Shown piece by piece: positions 26,207 through 35,716 of a stretch of DNA of 64,000 nucleotides. Source of the DNA: Bacteroidales bacterium UBA5349 (GTDB lineage Bacteria; Bacteroidota; Bacteroidia; Bacteroidales; Tenuifilaceae). Each line of letters starts with the position of its first letter. Position 1 is the first letter of the stretch. The stretch is taken from NCBI GenBank assembly GCA_002410065.1, contig DHQB01000009.1, forward strand, positions 246,633 to 310,632, in the 5' to 3' direction. The notes beneath the pieces are model-generated. The model saw only the letters and a list, made by a program, of their open reading frames with translations. It searched no databases and had not been told where the DNA came from. Position numbers and translations under genes: made by a program.

Positions 26207-27247
26207 ATGGAATTCGACCTTCTTTCAACTGTAGAATACGGAGGATGTTCAGCAAAAATTCCTGCTGCACTTCTCGAAAAGGCATTACTATCAATACCTA
26301 GGGTAAAAGACAGCAACTTACTTGTTGACATTGACACCCATGATGATGCTGGAGTTTATAAAATTTCTGACGACACTGCACTCATCTTTACCACAGATTT
26401 TTTTCCACCAATATGCTCTGATCCATACGACTTTGGACAAATTGCTGCAAGTAATTCTTTAAGTGATGTTTACGCAATGGGAGGGAAGCCTTTTCTAGCG
26501 CTAAATATAGCCATGTTTTCAGCGTCAAAAATACCCTTAAGTGTCTATAGTCGAATACTTGAAGGGGCTGCTAATATGGCTACTCAAGCAAAAACACTCA
26601 TTATTGGAGGGCACACTATAGACGATTATCCACCTAAGTTTGGATTAGCTGTAATCGGAAGAGTGCATCCCGATAAGGTTATCACCAATGCTGGACTTAA
26701 ACCAGGACAAGTATTAGTGCTTACAAAACCTTTAGGGATGGGGATTATCGCTGCGGGGAAAAGGCTTAAGATGGTAAAAGAACCAACCTACACCGAAGCG
26801 CTAAAATGGATGAAAACACTTAATAATCAAGTGGATATATTACAAAGATTTGGTGTTACTGGTGCAACAGATATAACGGGTTTTGGCTTATTGGGTCATG
26901 CCCTTAAAATGGCCAAAGCCAGTAAAGTGAGCATAACCATAAACTCAAAAAATGTTCCCTCGTTACCAGAGGCACTTAGTTTAATTGATAGTGGTTGCAT
27001 TCCTGGTGCTGCTTTTAGAAATGTTGAATATGCCGAGGCAGATACAGCTATTAATTCATGCGATTTCGATCATAAAATGCTTTTAGCCGATGCACAAACA
27101 TCTGGCGGGCTGCTAATTGGTGTAGACGAGGATAAGGCTAAGGATTTAGTTGTTCAATTAAAGCAGGTAGGGCTTAATTACACAAGCATTATTGGTAAGG
27201 TTGGTAATAATGCCCACAATATCAGTAAACTTGTTGTACTTGACTAA
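26207..27247 (+). CDS. selD: Selenide, water dikinase
   Basis: SelD makes selenophosphate from selenide and ATP, the selenium donor for selenocysteine, selenouridine and Se-dependent hydroxylases. The 346-residue protein has the N-terminal active segment EYGGCSAKIP with Cys14 and Lys17 (equivalents of Cys17 and Lys20 in E. coli), so it is the Cys form, not a selenoprotein. Asp-rich ATP/Mg sites follow (DIDTHDDAGVYKI, TTDFFPPICSDPYDFGQIAA, SLSDVYAMGG), then GGHTIDD, TGATDITGFGLLGHA and DAQTSGGLLIG. No selA, selB or tRNA-Sec gene is in the window. Confidence 0.96.
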   Translation: MEFDLLSTVEYGGCSAKIPAALLEKALLSIPRVKDSNLLVDIDTHDDAGVYKISDDTALIFTTDFFPPICSDPYDFGQIAASNSLSDVYAMGGKPFLALNIAMFSASKIPLSVYSRILEGAANMATQAKTLIIGGHTIDDYPPKFGLAVIGRVHPDKVITNAGLKPGQVLVLTKPLGMGIIAAGKRLKMVKEPTYTEALKWMKTLNNQVDILQRFGVTGATDITGFGLLGHALKMAKASKVSITINSKNVPSLPEALSLIDSGCIPGAAFRNVEYAEADTAINSCDFDHKMLLADAQTSGGLLIGVDEDKAKDLVVQLKQVGLNYTSIIGKVGNNAHNISKLVVLD

Positions 27248-27259
27248 AATATTGGAACC

Positions 27260-27700
27260 TTGAAGCTGATTGAGGGTAAATATTATCAATTTAAAGTGCT
27301 CAAAACAGTCAATTTACCTGATGAGGGTGATTTTTATATGCTCAGACATCAATCTGGTAGAAGATTGTTATTGCCAGTAGAACCCTACAAGAACTATTGT
27401 ATTGATGAGGACGATACTATTGAATGTAAAGTAGATAAGATTAACTGTACAGGGAAAGTATTTCTTGAACCGAAACATCCAGTGTACCTCGAGGGTAAAA
27501 TTTACGACTTTATTGTAAAGAGCACTAGTATAAATGATGATGAGCTAAGTCAAACTATAAGTGTTCATGATGTTTTCTTTAATGAGATAAACATCGATTG
27601 GCCTAAAAACACTCAAAAACCTAAAGTAGCAGAAAGCATTAAATTGTGCGTTGAACAGGTTAAGAAGGGCATTCCAATACTTAGTATTCCGGTTAGGTAG
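27260..27700 (+). CDS. Hypothetical protein, two OB-like repeats, end of selenium cluster
   Basis: I do not recognise a named family. The 146-residue protein appears to start at TTG (27260), 12 bp after selD, reading MKLIEGKYYQFKVLKTVNLP. No nearby ATG keeps the first repeat. It contains two related beta-rich halves (GKYYQFKVLK...GKVFLEPKHP and GKIYDFIVKS...KGIPILSIPV), suggesting two S1/OB-like barrels that could bind RNA or a partner protein. Tight spacing places it in the selD transcript, and a strong terminator follows. A selenium role is inferred from position only. Confidence 0.65.
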   Translation: MKLIEGKYYQFKVLKTVNLPDEGDFYMLRHQSGRRLLLPVEPYKNYCIDEDDTIECKVDKINCTGKVFLEPKHPVYLEGKIYDFIVKSTSINDDELSQTISVHDVFFNEINIDWPKNTQKPKVAESIKLCVEQVKKGIPILSIPVR

Positions 27701-27742
27701 GAACAATTGTAGAATAACAACTCTATTAATATCTAAAGCAAA

Positions 27743-27775
27743 ACCCAGCAAAAGTGCTGGGTAATTGTTTTTTTA
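27743..27775 (+). terminator. Terminator of the pyrD/selenium cluster
   Basis: ACCCAGCA-AAAG-TGCTGGGT forms an 8-bp stem, followed after a few bases by seven Ts. Confidence 0.8.
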
Positions 27776-27814
27776 AGGTAATCCAAACTCGATCTTGTTG
27801 AAGACCTCTAAAAT

Positions 27815-28150
27815 CTAGTCATCATCAAAACTGTCATCTTCAAAACTGCTATCCTGTTCATCCTCAATATCGTCTGGGAAAGAATCGGAATCAGTTCCTA
27901 TGTTATCTGAATCGCTAAAAAAGCCTTTATCATCATCATCATCTTTAGGCTTGGTATCAATTTTAACGTTTACCTTAACTAAATAACTCGCTTCCTCTGT
28001 ATCCAGGGTAAAAGCATGGAAAAACTCGTTGTTTGGCTTGGTTACCTTAACTACGTGATCAGAATATCCATTAGGAAATTTCTTTTTAATCAACAGAAGT
28101 AACTCTGGTGATAAGTTCTTGTAGTTGATTACCAACTTCTTCTTGTTCAT
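27815..28150 (-). CDS. Small protein with highly acidic C-terminal tail
   Basis: The 111-residue protein has an N-terminal folded part (residues 1-70, MNKKKLVINYKNLSPELLLL and a beta-rich HAFTLDTEEASYLVKVNVKI). Its C-terminal 40 residues are almost all Asp, Glu and Ser (for example DDDDDKGFF and EDDSFDDD). This layout resembles nucleic-acid mimics such as the RNA polymerase delta subunit, but I see no sequence match to it. It is a monocistronic-looking gene between two terminators. The function is unknown. Confidence 0.7.
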   Translation of the reverse strand: MNKKKLVINYKNLSPELLLLIKKKFPNGYSDHVVKVTKPNNEFFHAFTLDTEEASYLVKVNVKIDTKPKDDDDDKGFFSDSDNIGTDSDSFPDDIEDEQDSSFEDDSFDDD

Positions 28151-28343
28151 AAAATAGAATTGTTTATACTTTGCAATAATACATAATTATCTATAACAAA
28201 AATAAGTATTAGTAATTATAGTGCCTATTTTTTCTATCTTTTATTCTAGTAAATATTAACTGTTTTTGATGCTGTAAAAAGAATTAAATTTCCAGATAAA
28301 TAAAGTCATATAATGCATATTATGTTAAATATAAAACATAAAG

Positions 28344-28371
28344 AATAAGGAGCGTTAAATTGCTCCTTATT
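28344..28371 (-). terminator. Hairpin downstream of the TPR gene
   Basis: AATAAGGAGC pairs with GCTCCTTATT around an 8-nt loop, 9 bp after the stop of the minus-strand TPR gene. The T tail is interrupted, so strength is moderate. Confidence 0.6.
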
Positions 28372-28379
28372 TTAAATAA

Positions 28380-29690
28380 CTATTGCTTAAGTTCTTTCCA
28401 TTTCAAATCAATCTCCTCATACTTTTTCATGGTCTCTTCACTTTCAGTTCTATATCTAAAGTATAAATTTCTGAGAGATTCAAGGGTTTGCATATTTGTA
28501 GGCTCGATTTCAAGCGCTCTCTCCATGTAAGGAATACTATGCTTAAATTCAACATTAGATTTTCCAATAAGAACATCGTATTTCTCCACCTCCCTCGCAG
28601 GCACTTTATTAGCTTCCTCTAAAAATTCTACACCCTTGTTGAAATATAGAGCTGCAAGATTATAAAAAGCGTCGAAAAAATCGGGTTTTAATTCAATGGC
28701 TTTGTTGTAAGCGGCTATTGCATTCTCAAAATTGCCAAGTTTATCGTATAAAGTACCCTTTGCAAAATGAAGCGAATAGTTATCATCTGTTTTAATGGCT
28801 TCATTAATGTACTCAAGAACCACTTCTGGGTTCTCTCCTTTTTCAAGATAATAATTAATTAAACCGTAGAGTATGTTCTGGTTTTTAGGGAACTGAACAA
28901 ATCCTTTTTCTAGGAATGATAAACCATCCTCTGCTTTATCCATTGCTTTATATGCATCGTATGCATTGTAATACACATTACCATCCAAATATGAATTATA
29001 GTCAATGGCTTTTTTGTAAAGAGTTATAGCCTGCTCATAATCCTTATTTAATTGTGCAGAAAGGCCTGCATAGTATATCATAACAGTATCAACATAACTA
29101 ACCAAAGGCATTTCACCAATCTCGATGGCCTTAACAAAATACTCGTGAGATTTTGCGTAATCTTTTTTAGCATAAACATTGGAGCCTTCAGTTATGAAAT
29201 GGTATTTAAGTTTTTCTAAAAGTGTTTTAAGATCCTTTTTCGACTTATTCTTGCTGTCCAGCTCAACAACTTTCTTGAAGTTTTGATAAGCTTCATTCAA
29301 TGTTTCCTCATATAACGGTTTAGTAAAAGTCCAATAAACTAGCATATTATCTATAAAAAAGAAATCAGTTCTCTCCATTACGAACCTATCAACACTTACT
29401 CCTTCTATTTCTTCTTCATCTTTTGCTTTAGGTGCACCTACAATAATTTCAAATTCTTTTGCAGTCATCCCGTTAGTTGCACTTAAGGTCATTGCATCAT
29501 ACACATCCAACATAAGTTCACCGCGTTTAAGCCATGTCTTATATTTGGCAGATTTCTTTTCGTTCTTAATTTCTAAGTTGCTTTTAGCAATTTTTTTCTC
29601 CAGAGAATTATAGTTAACCTGGTTTGCCATTTGAGCAGATACTGCTCCCATAAGAGCGGTAGACAGCAAGATTAAAATTATTCTTTTCAT
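28380..29690 (-). CDS. Exported tetratricopeptide-repeat protein
   Basis: The 436-residue protein has a signal peptide (MKRIILILLSTALMGAVSAQ, cleavage near residue 19). At least six TPR units follow, between about residues 130 and 420, including SLHFAKGTLYDKLGNFENAI, AAYNKAIELKPDFFDAFYNL and PYMERALEIEPTNMQTLESL. It is predicted periplasmic and probably a scaffold for protein contacts. It lies 33 bp downstream of gyrA on the same strand, a neighbourhood I recall as frequent in Bacteroidales. No catalytic motif is seen. Confidence 0.85.
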   Translation of the reverse strand: MKRIILILLSTALMGAVSAQMANQVNYNSLEKKIAKSNLEIKNEKKSAKYKTWLKRGELMLDVYDAMTLSATNGMTAKEFEIIVGAPKAKDEEEIEGVSVDRFVMERTDFFFIDNMLVYWTFTKPLYEETLNEAYQNFKKVVELDSKNKSKKDLKTLLEKLKYHFITEGSNVYAKKDYAKSHEYFVKAIEIGEMPLVSYVDTVMIYYAGLSAQLNKDYEQAITLYKKAIDYNSYLDGNVYYNAYDAYKAMDKAEDGLSFLEKGFVQFPKNQNILYGLINYYLEKGENPEVVLEYINEAIKTDDNYSLHFAKGTLYDKLGNFENAIAAYNKAIELKPDFFDAFYNLAALYFNKGVEFLEEANKVPAREVEKYDVLIGKSNVEFKHSIPYMERALEIEPTNMQTLESLRNLYFRYRTESEETMKKYEEIDLKWKELKQ

Positions 29691-29723
29691 AATTGTTTTT
29701 TTAAGTTTATTCAGTGGTTTTCT

Positions 29724-32231
29724 TTATTCTTTAGTTGCTGTATTATCTTCATTATTAATTGTTTCGTCTATTACTTCTATTACTTCTTCATCATCGGCGT
29801 TAACTTTTGTTACGGCGGCTATTGAGTCATCATTTCTTAGGTTTATTAGCCTAACGCCTTGTGTTGCCCTACCTGCAACCCTTACCTGCGATGCTGCAAG
29901 CCTAATTGTAAGGCCGCTTTTATTTATAATCATAAGGTCGTTATCGTCAGTAACCCCCTTAATAGCAATTAACTTACCAGTTTTATCAGTAATATTAATT
30001 GTTTTAACTCCTTTGCCTCCCCTATTCGTGGTTCTGTAATCTTCAATATCGGAGCGCTTACCATATCCATTCTCAGAAACCACTAAAATATCAATCTTTT
30101 CACCCTTATTTACACAAACCATGCCAACCACTTCGTCCTTAGCACTAAGCGAGATACCGCGTACCCCCCCTCCTGTTCTTCCAATTGGCCGAACTAGGCT
30201 TTCGGGAAATTTAATGGCTTTACCATTTCGCGCAGCAAGCATAACATCACATGTTCCGGTAGTTAAACATGCCTCAAGCAATTGATCTCCATCCTTTACA
30301 GTAATCGCAATAACACCATTTTGTCTTGGTCTGCTATAGGCCTCAAGTGAGGTTTTCTTAACAGTGCCTTTTTTTGTACACATAATGATGAAATTATTCC
30401 TCACATACTCTGGGTCAGTAAGCTTTTTCACATTAATGTATGCCTTTATTTTATCGTCAGGTTCAATGTTAACCAGATTTTGGATTGCTCTACCTTTTGA
30501 TGATTTTGCTCCCTCTGGTATCTCGTAAACCTTTAACCAGAAACACTTCCCGTTTTCTGTGAAGAAAAGCATAGTGTTATGCATTGAAGCAACAAAAAGA
30601 TGTTCAATAAAATCTTCATCCCGTGCGGCAGATCCTTTAGCACCTACACCTCCCCTTGCTTGAAGTCGAAATTCGGTTAGCGGAGTGCGCTTGATGTATC
30701 CGAGGTGTGATATGGTTATTACAACATCTTCATCGGCATAGAAATCCTCTGGGTTAAACTCCCCTTCATCTGGCACAATCTCAGTTCTACGCTTATCGCC
30801 ATAACGCTGCTTCATGTCTAATAACTCATTCTTAATGATACTCATCTGCAACGCAACGTCTTGAAGTATGTTCTTGTAATACTCAATCATCTTTAGCAAT
30901 TCTGCATGCTCATCCTTAACCTTGTCCCGTTCAAGTCCGGTAAGGCTCCTTAAGCGCATATCAATAATTGCCCTAGACTGTATATCTGACAAACCAAAGC
31001 GTTCCATCAACTTCTCCCTAGCCTCATCAGGTGTTTGAGCAGCCCGAATAATAGTAATTACCTCATCAATATTGTCAATGGCGATAAGTAACCCTTCTAA
31101 AATATGCGCACGCTTTTCTGCTTGATCCAAATCGTACTGAGTACGTCGGATTATTACTTGATGTCTGTGGTCTACAAAATAATGAACTAAATCCTTAAGG
31201 TTTAATAAACGAGGGCGTCCGTCTACAAGGGCAATATTGTTAGTTGAGAAAGTTGATTGAAGTTGAGTTTGCTTAAACAGATTGTTTAACACAACATTAG
31301 CAACAGCCTCTTTTTTAAGAATAATAACAACTCTAGTCCCATTTCTGTCAGACTCATCATTTATGTAACTAATGCCCTCAATCTTCTTTTCGTTAATTAA
31401 GTCAGCAATTTTTTTAATCATATCGGCCTTGTTAACCATATAGGGCGTTTCCGATACAACTATTCTTACTCTGCCTGTTTCTGTTTGCTCTATCTCCGTT
31501 TTAGAGCGAATAACAACTCTTCCTTTCCCAGTTCTAAAGGCATCCTTTATTCCTTGAATTCCGTATATAATACCACCTGTTGGAAAATCGGGTCCTTTAA
31601 CATGCTCAATCAGTTCATCTATCTCTATATCAGGATTATCAATGTAAGCGCATATTGCATCAATCACTTCAGAGAGGTTGTGCGGTGCCATATTGGTTGC
31701 CATACCAACTGCAATACCCGATGCGCCATTTACAAGCAATAAGGGAATTTTGGTTGGAAGGATAACCGGCTCTTCTAATGAATCGTCAAAATTGAGTCTT
31801 AAATCAACGGTGTTTTTTTCTAAATCAGCAATAACATCTTCAGAAATTTTCATTAGACGGGCTTCTGTATAACGCATTGCTGCAGGACTGTCGCCGTCAA
31901 TTGAACCAAAGTTACCCTGTCCTTCAACTAGCGGATACCGTAATGACCATACCTGAGCCATTCTAACCATTGCATCGTAAACCGAGGTATCGCCGTGGGG
32001 ATGGTATTTACCCAAAACTTCTCCAACAATACGAGCCGATTTTTTATAAGGTTTGCCAGGGAATAAGCCTATCCCCAACATACCGAATAGAACCCTGCGA
32101 TGAACAGGTTTAAGTCCATCCCTTACATCAGGAAGTGCTCTTGATACTATTACCGACATTGAGTAATCAATGTAGGCTGTCTTCATCTCCTCCTCAATAT
32201 TAACCTTTTTAACTCTTTGATTTTCAAACAT
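29724..32231 (-). CDS. gyrA: DNA gyrase subunit A
   Basis: GyrA cuts and rejoins DNA in the gyrase reaction. The 835-residue protein has the N-terminal breakage domain with catalytic Tyr121 (SPAAMRYTEARL), the quinolone-determining segment GDTSVYDAMVRMAQ, and the C-terminal beta-pinwheel. The pinwheel has repeated blades and the GyrA-box-like QARGGVGAKGS, then RPIGRTGGGVRG and NRGGKGVKTINI. An acidic tail (EVIDETINNEDN) follows. Thr82 occupies the place of E. coli Ser83, and Asp86 that of Asp87. The GyrA-box supports gyrase rather than ParC. Translation starts at 32231, divergent from clpC. Confidence 0.95.
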   Translation of the reverse strand: MFENQRVKKVNIEEEMKTAYIDYSMSVIVSRALPDVRDGLKPVHRRVLFGMLGIGLFPGKPYKKSARIVGEVLGKYHPHGDTSVYDAMVRMAQVWSLRYPLVEGQGNFGSIDGDSPAAMRYTEARLMKISEDVIADLEKNTVDLRLNFDDSLEEPVILPTKIPLLLVNGASGIAVGMATNMAPHNLSEVIDAICAYIDNPDIEIDELIEHVKGPDFPTGGIIYGIQGIKDAFRTGKGRVVIRSKTEIEQTETGRVRIVVSETPYMVNKADMIKKIADLINEKKIEGISYINDESDRNGTRVVIILKKEAVANVVLNNLFKQTQLQSTFSTNNIALVDGRPRLLNLKDLVHYFVDHRHQVIIRRTQYDLDQAEKRAHILEGLLIAIDNIDEVITIIRAAQTPDEAREKLMERFGLSDIQSRAIIDMRLRSLTGLERDKVKDEHAELLKMIEYYKNILQDVALQMSIIKNELLDMKQRYGDKRRTEIVPDEGEFNPEDFYADEDVVITISHLGYIKRTPLTEFRLQARGGVGAKGSAARDEDFIEHLFVASMHNTMLFFTENGKCFWLKVYEIPEGAKSSKGRAIQNLVNIEPDDKIKAYINVKKLTDPEYVRNNFIIMCTKKGTVKKTSLEAYSRPRQNGVIAITVKDGDQLLEACLTTGTCDVMLAARNGKAIKFPESLVRPIGRTGGGVRGISLSAKDEVVGMVCVNKGEKIDILVVSENGYGKRSDIEDYRTTNRGGKGVKTINITDKTGKLIAIKGVTDDNDLMIINKSGLTIRLAASQVRVAGRATQGVRLINLRNDDSIAAVTKVNADDEEVIEVIDETINNEDNTATKE

Positions 32232-32429
32232 CTATGCAAATATTATTTATTAGCAAAACTGTATCTTTTAATCAAGATATCCTTGAACAAACAACTCGCT
32301 AAAATACCAATTTATTAGCACATTTCTAAACGAAAACAGAGTATTTATCAACATATTTATTTGAATAGCCAAAGCACCATTAAAATTATTTTTAAAGCCT
32401 CAATAATTGCATTAATAGGCAACAATGAG

Positions 32430-32460
32430 TTGTTATTTCTGTTATTCTATATTACTTTAG
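32430..32460 (+). promoter_or_regulatory. Candidate clpC promoter
   Basis: TTG at 32430-32432, exactly 20 bp, then TACTTTAG at 32453-32460 (seven of eight positions match TAnnTTTG). The start codon of clpC is 23 bp downstream. Confidence 0.4.
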
Positions 32461-32482
32461 TAACGAAAAATTAACGATATTT

Positions 32483-35017
32483 ATGGAGTACAAATATTCA
32501 AATAAGATAAAAGAAGTACTTAATTATAGTCGCGAAGAGGCTGTTCGCTTAGGCAATCCTACAATTAGGACTGAACACCTTTTTCTAGGTATACTTCGGG
32601 ATGGAGAGGGTGCAGCAATTAATATCCTTTTAGAGTTAGGACTAGATCTGGCTGAAACAAAGAAGGTTATTGAATCTAAAATTCGGAGTTCAGTTAAAAG
32701 CCCCGACCCAATTGACCCCGATAGCATACCTTTAATTAAAGATGCCGAAAGAGTGCTTAAATTGGTAACACTTGTTGCCCGCGAACTTAAAAATGATACC
32801 ATTGGTACTATTCATCTTTTATTGGCCATTCTAAAGGATGAGAATAGTATTGTAACCCAGATATTAGGCGATAATAACATAGATTATTTTACCGTGAAAG
32901 CTGAATTGAAACCCGAAATTATCGAGGCAAAAGCCGACTTTTCCGATGAGGATGATGAGCACTCCTTTGGGGCGCAACGTGGACCACAGCAAACTCCTGG
33001 AAAACCAACAAGTGACACCCCTGTGCTAGACAACTTTGGTATAGATTTAACCAAAGCAGCCGAGGAAAATAGACTTGATCCGATTGTAGGACGTGAACGT
33101 GAAATTGAGCGTATCGCTCAAATTTTAAGTCGCAGGAAAAAGAACAATCCAATCCTTATAGGTGAACCAGGCGTTGGAAAATCAGCCATTGCAGAGGGTT
33201 TGGCTCTAAGAATATCCAAACGAAAAGTATCTAGGATCCTTTTTAACAAAAGGGTGGTTACCCTAGATTTAGCCTCTATTGTTGCGGGCACTAAGTACCG
33301 AGGACAGTTTGAAGAACGGATGAAAGCAATTCTTAACGAGCTTTCAAAAACCAATGATGTTATTCTGTTCATTGATGAAATCCATACCATTGTTGGTGCT
33401 GGAGGTGCAACCGGATCTCTTGATGCAGCAAATATGCTTAAACCTGCGCTGGCTAGAGGTGAATTGCAGTGCATTGGGGCAACAACCCTTGATGAATATC
33501 GTGAACATATTGAGAAGGATGGAGCACTCGAGAGGCGGTTCCAAAAAGTAATGGTAGAGCCTACATCTCCTGAAGAAACCATTGAGATACTTAACAAGAT
33601 TAAAGAGCGTTACGAGGACCATCATAATGTTACCTATACGCCTGAAGCAATTGAAGCATGCGTAAAACTAACTATGCGATATATATCGGATAGACACCTT
33701 CCTGATAAAGCCATTGATGCACTTGATGAGTCAGGCTCAAGGGTTCATATTTCAAACATAAAGGTACCAGAAAAAATACTAACGCTCGAAAAGCAAATTG
33801 AGGAAGCAAAAGTTGAAAAACTTAAAGCCGTAAAGAATCAGGATTTTGAATCTGCGGCTAGCTTTAGGGATAGGGAGAAGCAATTTCTTGAGCAACTCGA
33901 AAAGGAACAACAACGCTGGGAGCGTGAACTTGTTAAGCACAGAGAAATTGTTGATGATGAAAAAGTAGCCGAAGTTGTTGCGATGATGACGGGAGTTCCT
34001 GTTCAGCGAATTGCACAGGCAGAAGGCACTCGTCTGCTTAAAATGGCTGAAGAAATCAAAGGATCAATAATTGGCCAGGATGAAGCAATTAGCAAAATTG
34101 TAAAATCAATACAGCGCAATAGAGCAGGGCTAAAAGATCCCAATAAACCCATTGGAACATTTGTATTCCTTGGGCCTACTGGTGTTGGCAAAACTCAGTT
34201 GGCTAAAGTATTGGCAAAATATCTTTTCGATACAACTGATAATCTTATCAGGATTGATATGAGTGAATATATGGAAAAATTCTCCGTATCAAGATTAATT
34301 GGAGCACCTCCAGGGTATGTTGGTTACGAAGAGGGTGGACAACTTACCGAAAAGGTAAGGCGTAGACCCTACTCCATAGTTCTTTTAGATGAGGTAGAAA
34401 AAGCGCATCCAGATGTATTCCACATTCTGCTTCAAGTGCTTGATGAGGGGCAACTTACAGACAGTCTAGGGAGAAGAGTTGACTTTAAGAATACCGTTAT
34501 AATAATGACTTCGAATATAGGCACTAGAGAGCTTAAAGACTTTGGTAGTGGCGTTGGATTTAAATCTCCAAGTAGCGAATCATCTCCAAACGATTATGCA
34601 AGAAGTGTAATACAAAAAGCACTTAAAAAAGCTTTTGCACCTGAATTCCTTAATCGCATAGACGATATTGTAATGTTCAACTCGTTGACCCGAGATCATA
34701 TCCATAAGATCATCGATATTGAGCTTAAGGGACTGTTTGAAAGGATTCATAATCTGGGATATAATATTCAGCTATCCAGTGCTGCTAAAGATTTTGTTGC
34801 AGAAAAAGGTTACGATATCCAGTATGGTGCACGCCCACTTAAACGTGCAATACAAAAGCATCTTGAGGATGCTATGGCTGAGGTAATTATTAAAAGTGAA
34901 ATTCAGGTGGGTGACACAATATTGGTTGGTTATAGTAAAAAGAGTGATGAGATAACCATTAAGATAAAGAAGAAAGGGGAAAAAGAAGAGGTTAGCCCCA
35001 ATATAGATAATGCATAA
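32483..35017 (+). CDS. clpC: ATP-dependent Clp protease ATP-binding subunit ClpC
   Basis: This Hsp100 unfoldase feeds proteins to ClpP. The 844-residue protein has the repeated Clp N domain (1-150) and a first AAA+ module with Walker A GEPGVGKS (227-234) and VILFIDEIHT. The middle domain has a UVR-like helix (AVKNQDFESAASFRDREKQF), marking it as ClpC rather than ClpB or ClpA. The second AAA+ module has GPTGVGKT (about 564-571) and VVLLDEVEKAHPD-type Walker B, and the C-terminal domain closes the chain. The KNTVIIMTSNIG segment is typical. No clpP, mcsA or mcsB lies nearby. A terminator follows immediately. Confidence 0.94.
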   Translation: MEYKYSNKIKEVLNYSREEAVRLGNPTIRTEHLFLGILRDGEGAAINILLELGLDLAETKKVIESKIRSSVKSPDPIDPDSIPLIKDAERVLKLVTLVARELKNDTIGTIHLLLAILKDENSIVTQILGDNNIDYFTVKAELKPEIIEAKADFSDEDDEHSFGAQRGPQQTPGKPTSDTPVLDNFGIDLTKAAEENRLDPIVGREREIERIAQILSRRKKNNPILIGEPGVGKSAIAEGLALRISKRKVSRILFNKRVVTLDLASIVAGTKYRGQFEERMKAILNELSKTNDVILFIDEIHTIVGAGGATGSLDAANMLKPALARGELQCIGATTLDEYREHIEKDGALERRFQKVMVEPTSPEETIEILNKIKERYEDHHNVTYTPEAIEACVKLTMRYISDRHLPDKAIDALDESGSRVHISNIKVPEKILTLEKQIEEAKVEKLKAVKNQDFESAASFRDREKQFLEQLEKEQQRWERELVKHREIVDDEKVAEVVAMMTGVPVQRIAQAEGTRLLKMAEEIKGSIIGQDEAISKIVKSIQRNRAGLKDPNKPIGTFVFLGPTGVGKTQLAKVLAKYLFDTTDNLIRIDMSEYMEKFSVSRLIGAPPGYVGYEEGGQLTEKVRRRPYSIVLLDEVEKAHPDVFHILLQVLDEGQLTDSLGRRVDFKNTVIIMTSNIGTRELKDFGSGVGFKSPSSESSPNDYARSVIQKALKKAFAPEFLNRIDDIVMFNSLTRDHIHKIIDIELKGLFERIHNLGYNIQLSSAAKDFVAEKGYDIQYGARPLKRAIQKHLEDAMAEVIIKSEIQVGDTILVGYSKKSDEITIKIKKKGEKEEVSPNIDNA

Positions 35018-35022
35018 TCATT

Positions 35023-35048
35023 AAACGCCCCAACTTTGGGGCGTTTTT
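35023..35048 (+). terminator. Terminator of clpC
   Basis: AACGCCCC-AACTTT-GGGGCGTT followed by Ts, 5 bp after the clpC stop. Confidence 0.85.
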
Positions 35049-35152
35049 ATTATTAACTGTTTGTGTATTTAAACTCAACCTATCTCTAAACAAAACTATT
35101 CTTATTCTGTTACATCCTTTTAAACAACTATAAACAAAAACACAATTTAACC

Positions 35153-35662
35153 ATGAGCAATAACAAAATCACTTTTGGAGGAAACCCTGTAAGTATGAAT
35201 GGAAAACTAGTACAGGTAGGCGATAAAGCAAAAAACTTCACTGTACTTGATGGTTCGCTCCAACCAACGACTTTAGATAAGTTTGAAGGTAAAATAAAAC
35301 TCTTATCCATATTTCCATCAATTGACACAGGCGTATGCTCGATTCAAACCAAAAAATTTAACGAAAAAGCTGCAAAGTTTGGTGATAAGGTTGCATTTAT
35401 TGCACTATCAGCTGATTTACCCTTTGCCCTTAAGCGATTTTGTGGTGCTGAAGGTATCGATAACTTAACTCCATTGTCCGACCACAAGGATATGGACTTT
35501 GGAAATAAGTATGGGTTTCACATCAACGAGTTAAGACTTTTGACCAGAGGAGTAATAATTATTGATCAACAGAATGTTGTTCAGTATGTTGAAGTTGTTT
35601 CCGAAATTGGTAACGAACCAAACTATGAGGCTGCAATAGCTAAACTAAACAAAATGATTTAA
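35153..35662 (+). CDS. tpx: Thiol peroxidase (atypical 2-Cys peroxiredoxin)
   Basis: Tpx reduces peroxides with thioredoxin. The 169-residue protein has the family length, peroxidatic Cys62 in SIDTGVCSIQTKKF and resolving Cys97 in ALKRFCGAEG. Spacing and sequence both identify Tpx rather than AhpC or BCP. It is a single-gene unit between two terminators and acts in the cytoplasm. Confidence 0.95.
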   Translation: MSNNKITFGGNPVSMNGKLVQVGDKAKNFTVLDGSLQPTTLDKFEGKIKLLSIFPSIDTGVCSIQTKKFNEKAAKFGDKVAFIALSADLPFALKRFCGAEGIDNLTPLSDHKDMDFGNKYGFHINELRLLTRGVIIIDQQNVVQYVEVVSEIGNEPNYEAAIAKLNKMI

Positions 35663-35687
35663 TAGTAATTTCCTAATCATATTATAG

Positions 35688-35713
35688 AAGGGAGCTGAGA
35701 GAGCTCCCTTTTT
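35688..35713 (+). terminator. Terminator of tpx
   Basis: AAGGGAGCT-GAGAG-AGCTCCCTT followed by Ts. It also lies just beyond the 3' end of minus-strand rimO, but the tail on that side is poor. Confidence 0.8.
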
Positions 35714-35716
35714 ATT

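Noticed and set aside
29724..32231. Thr at the quinolone position of GyrA as a resistance mutation
   Set aside because: Thr occurs there naturally in several susceptible bacteria, so the residue alone is not evidence of resistance.
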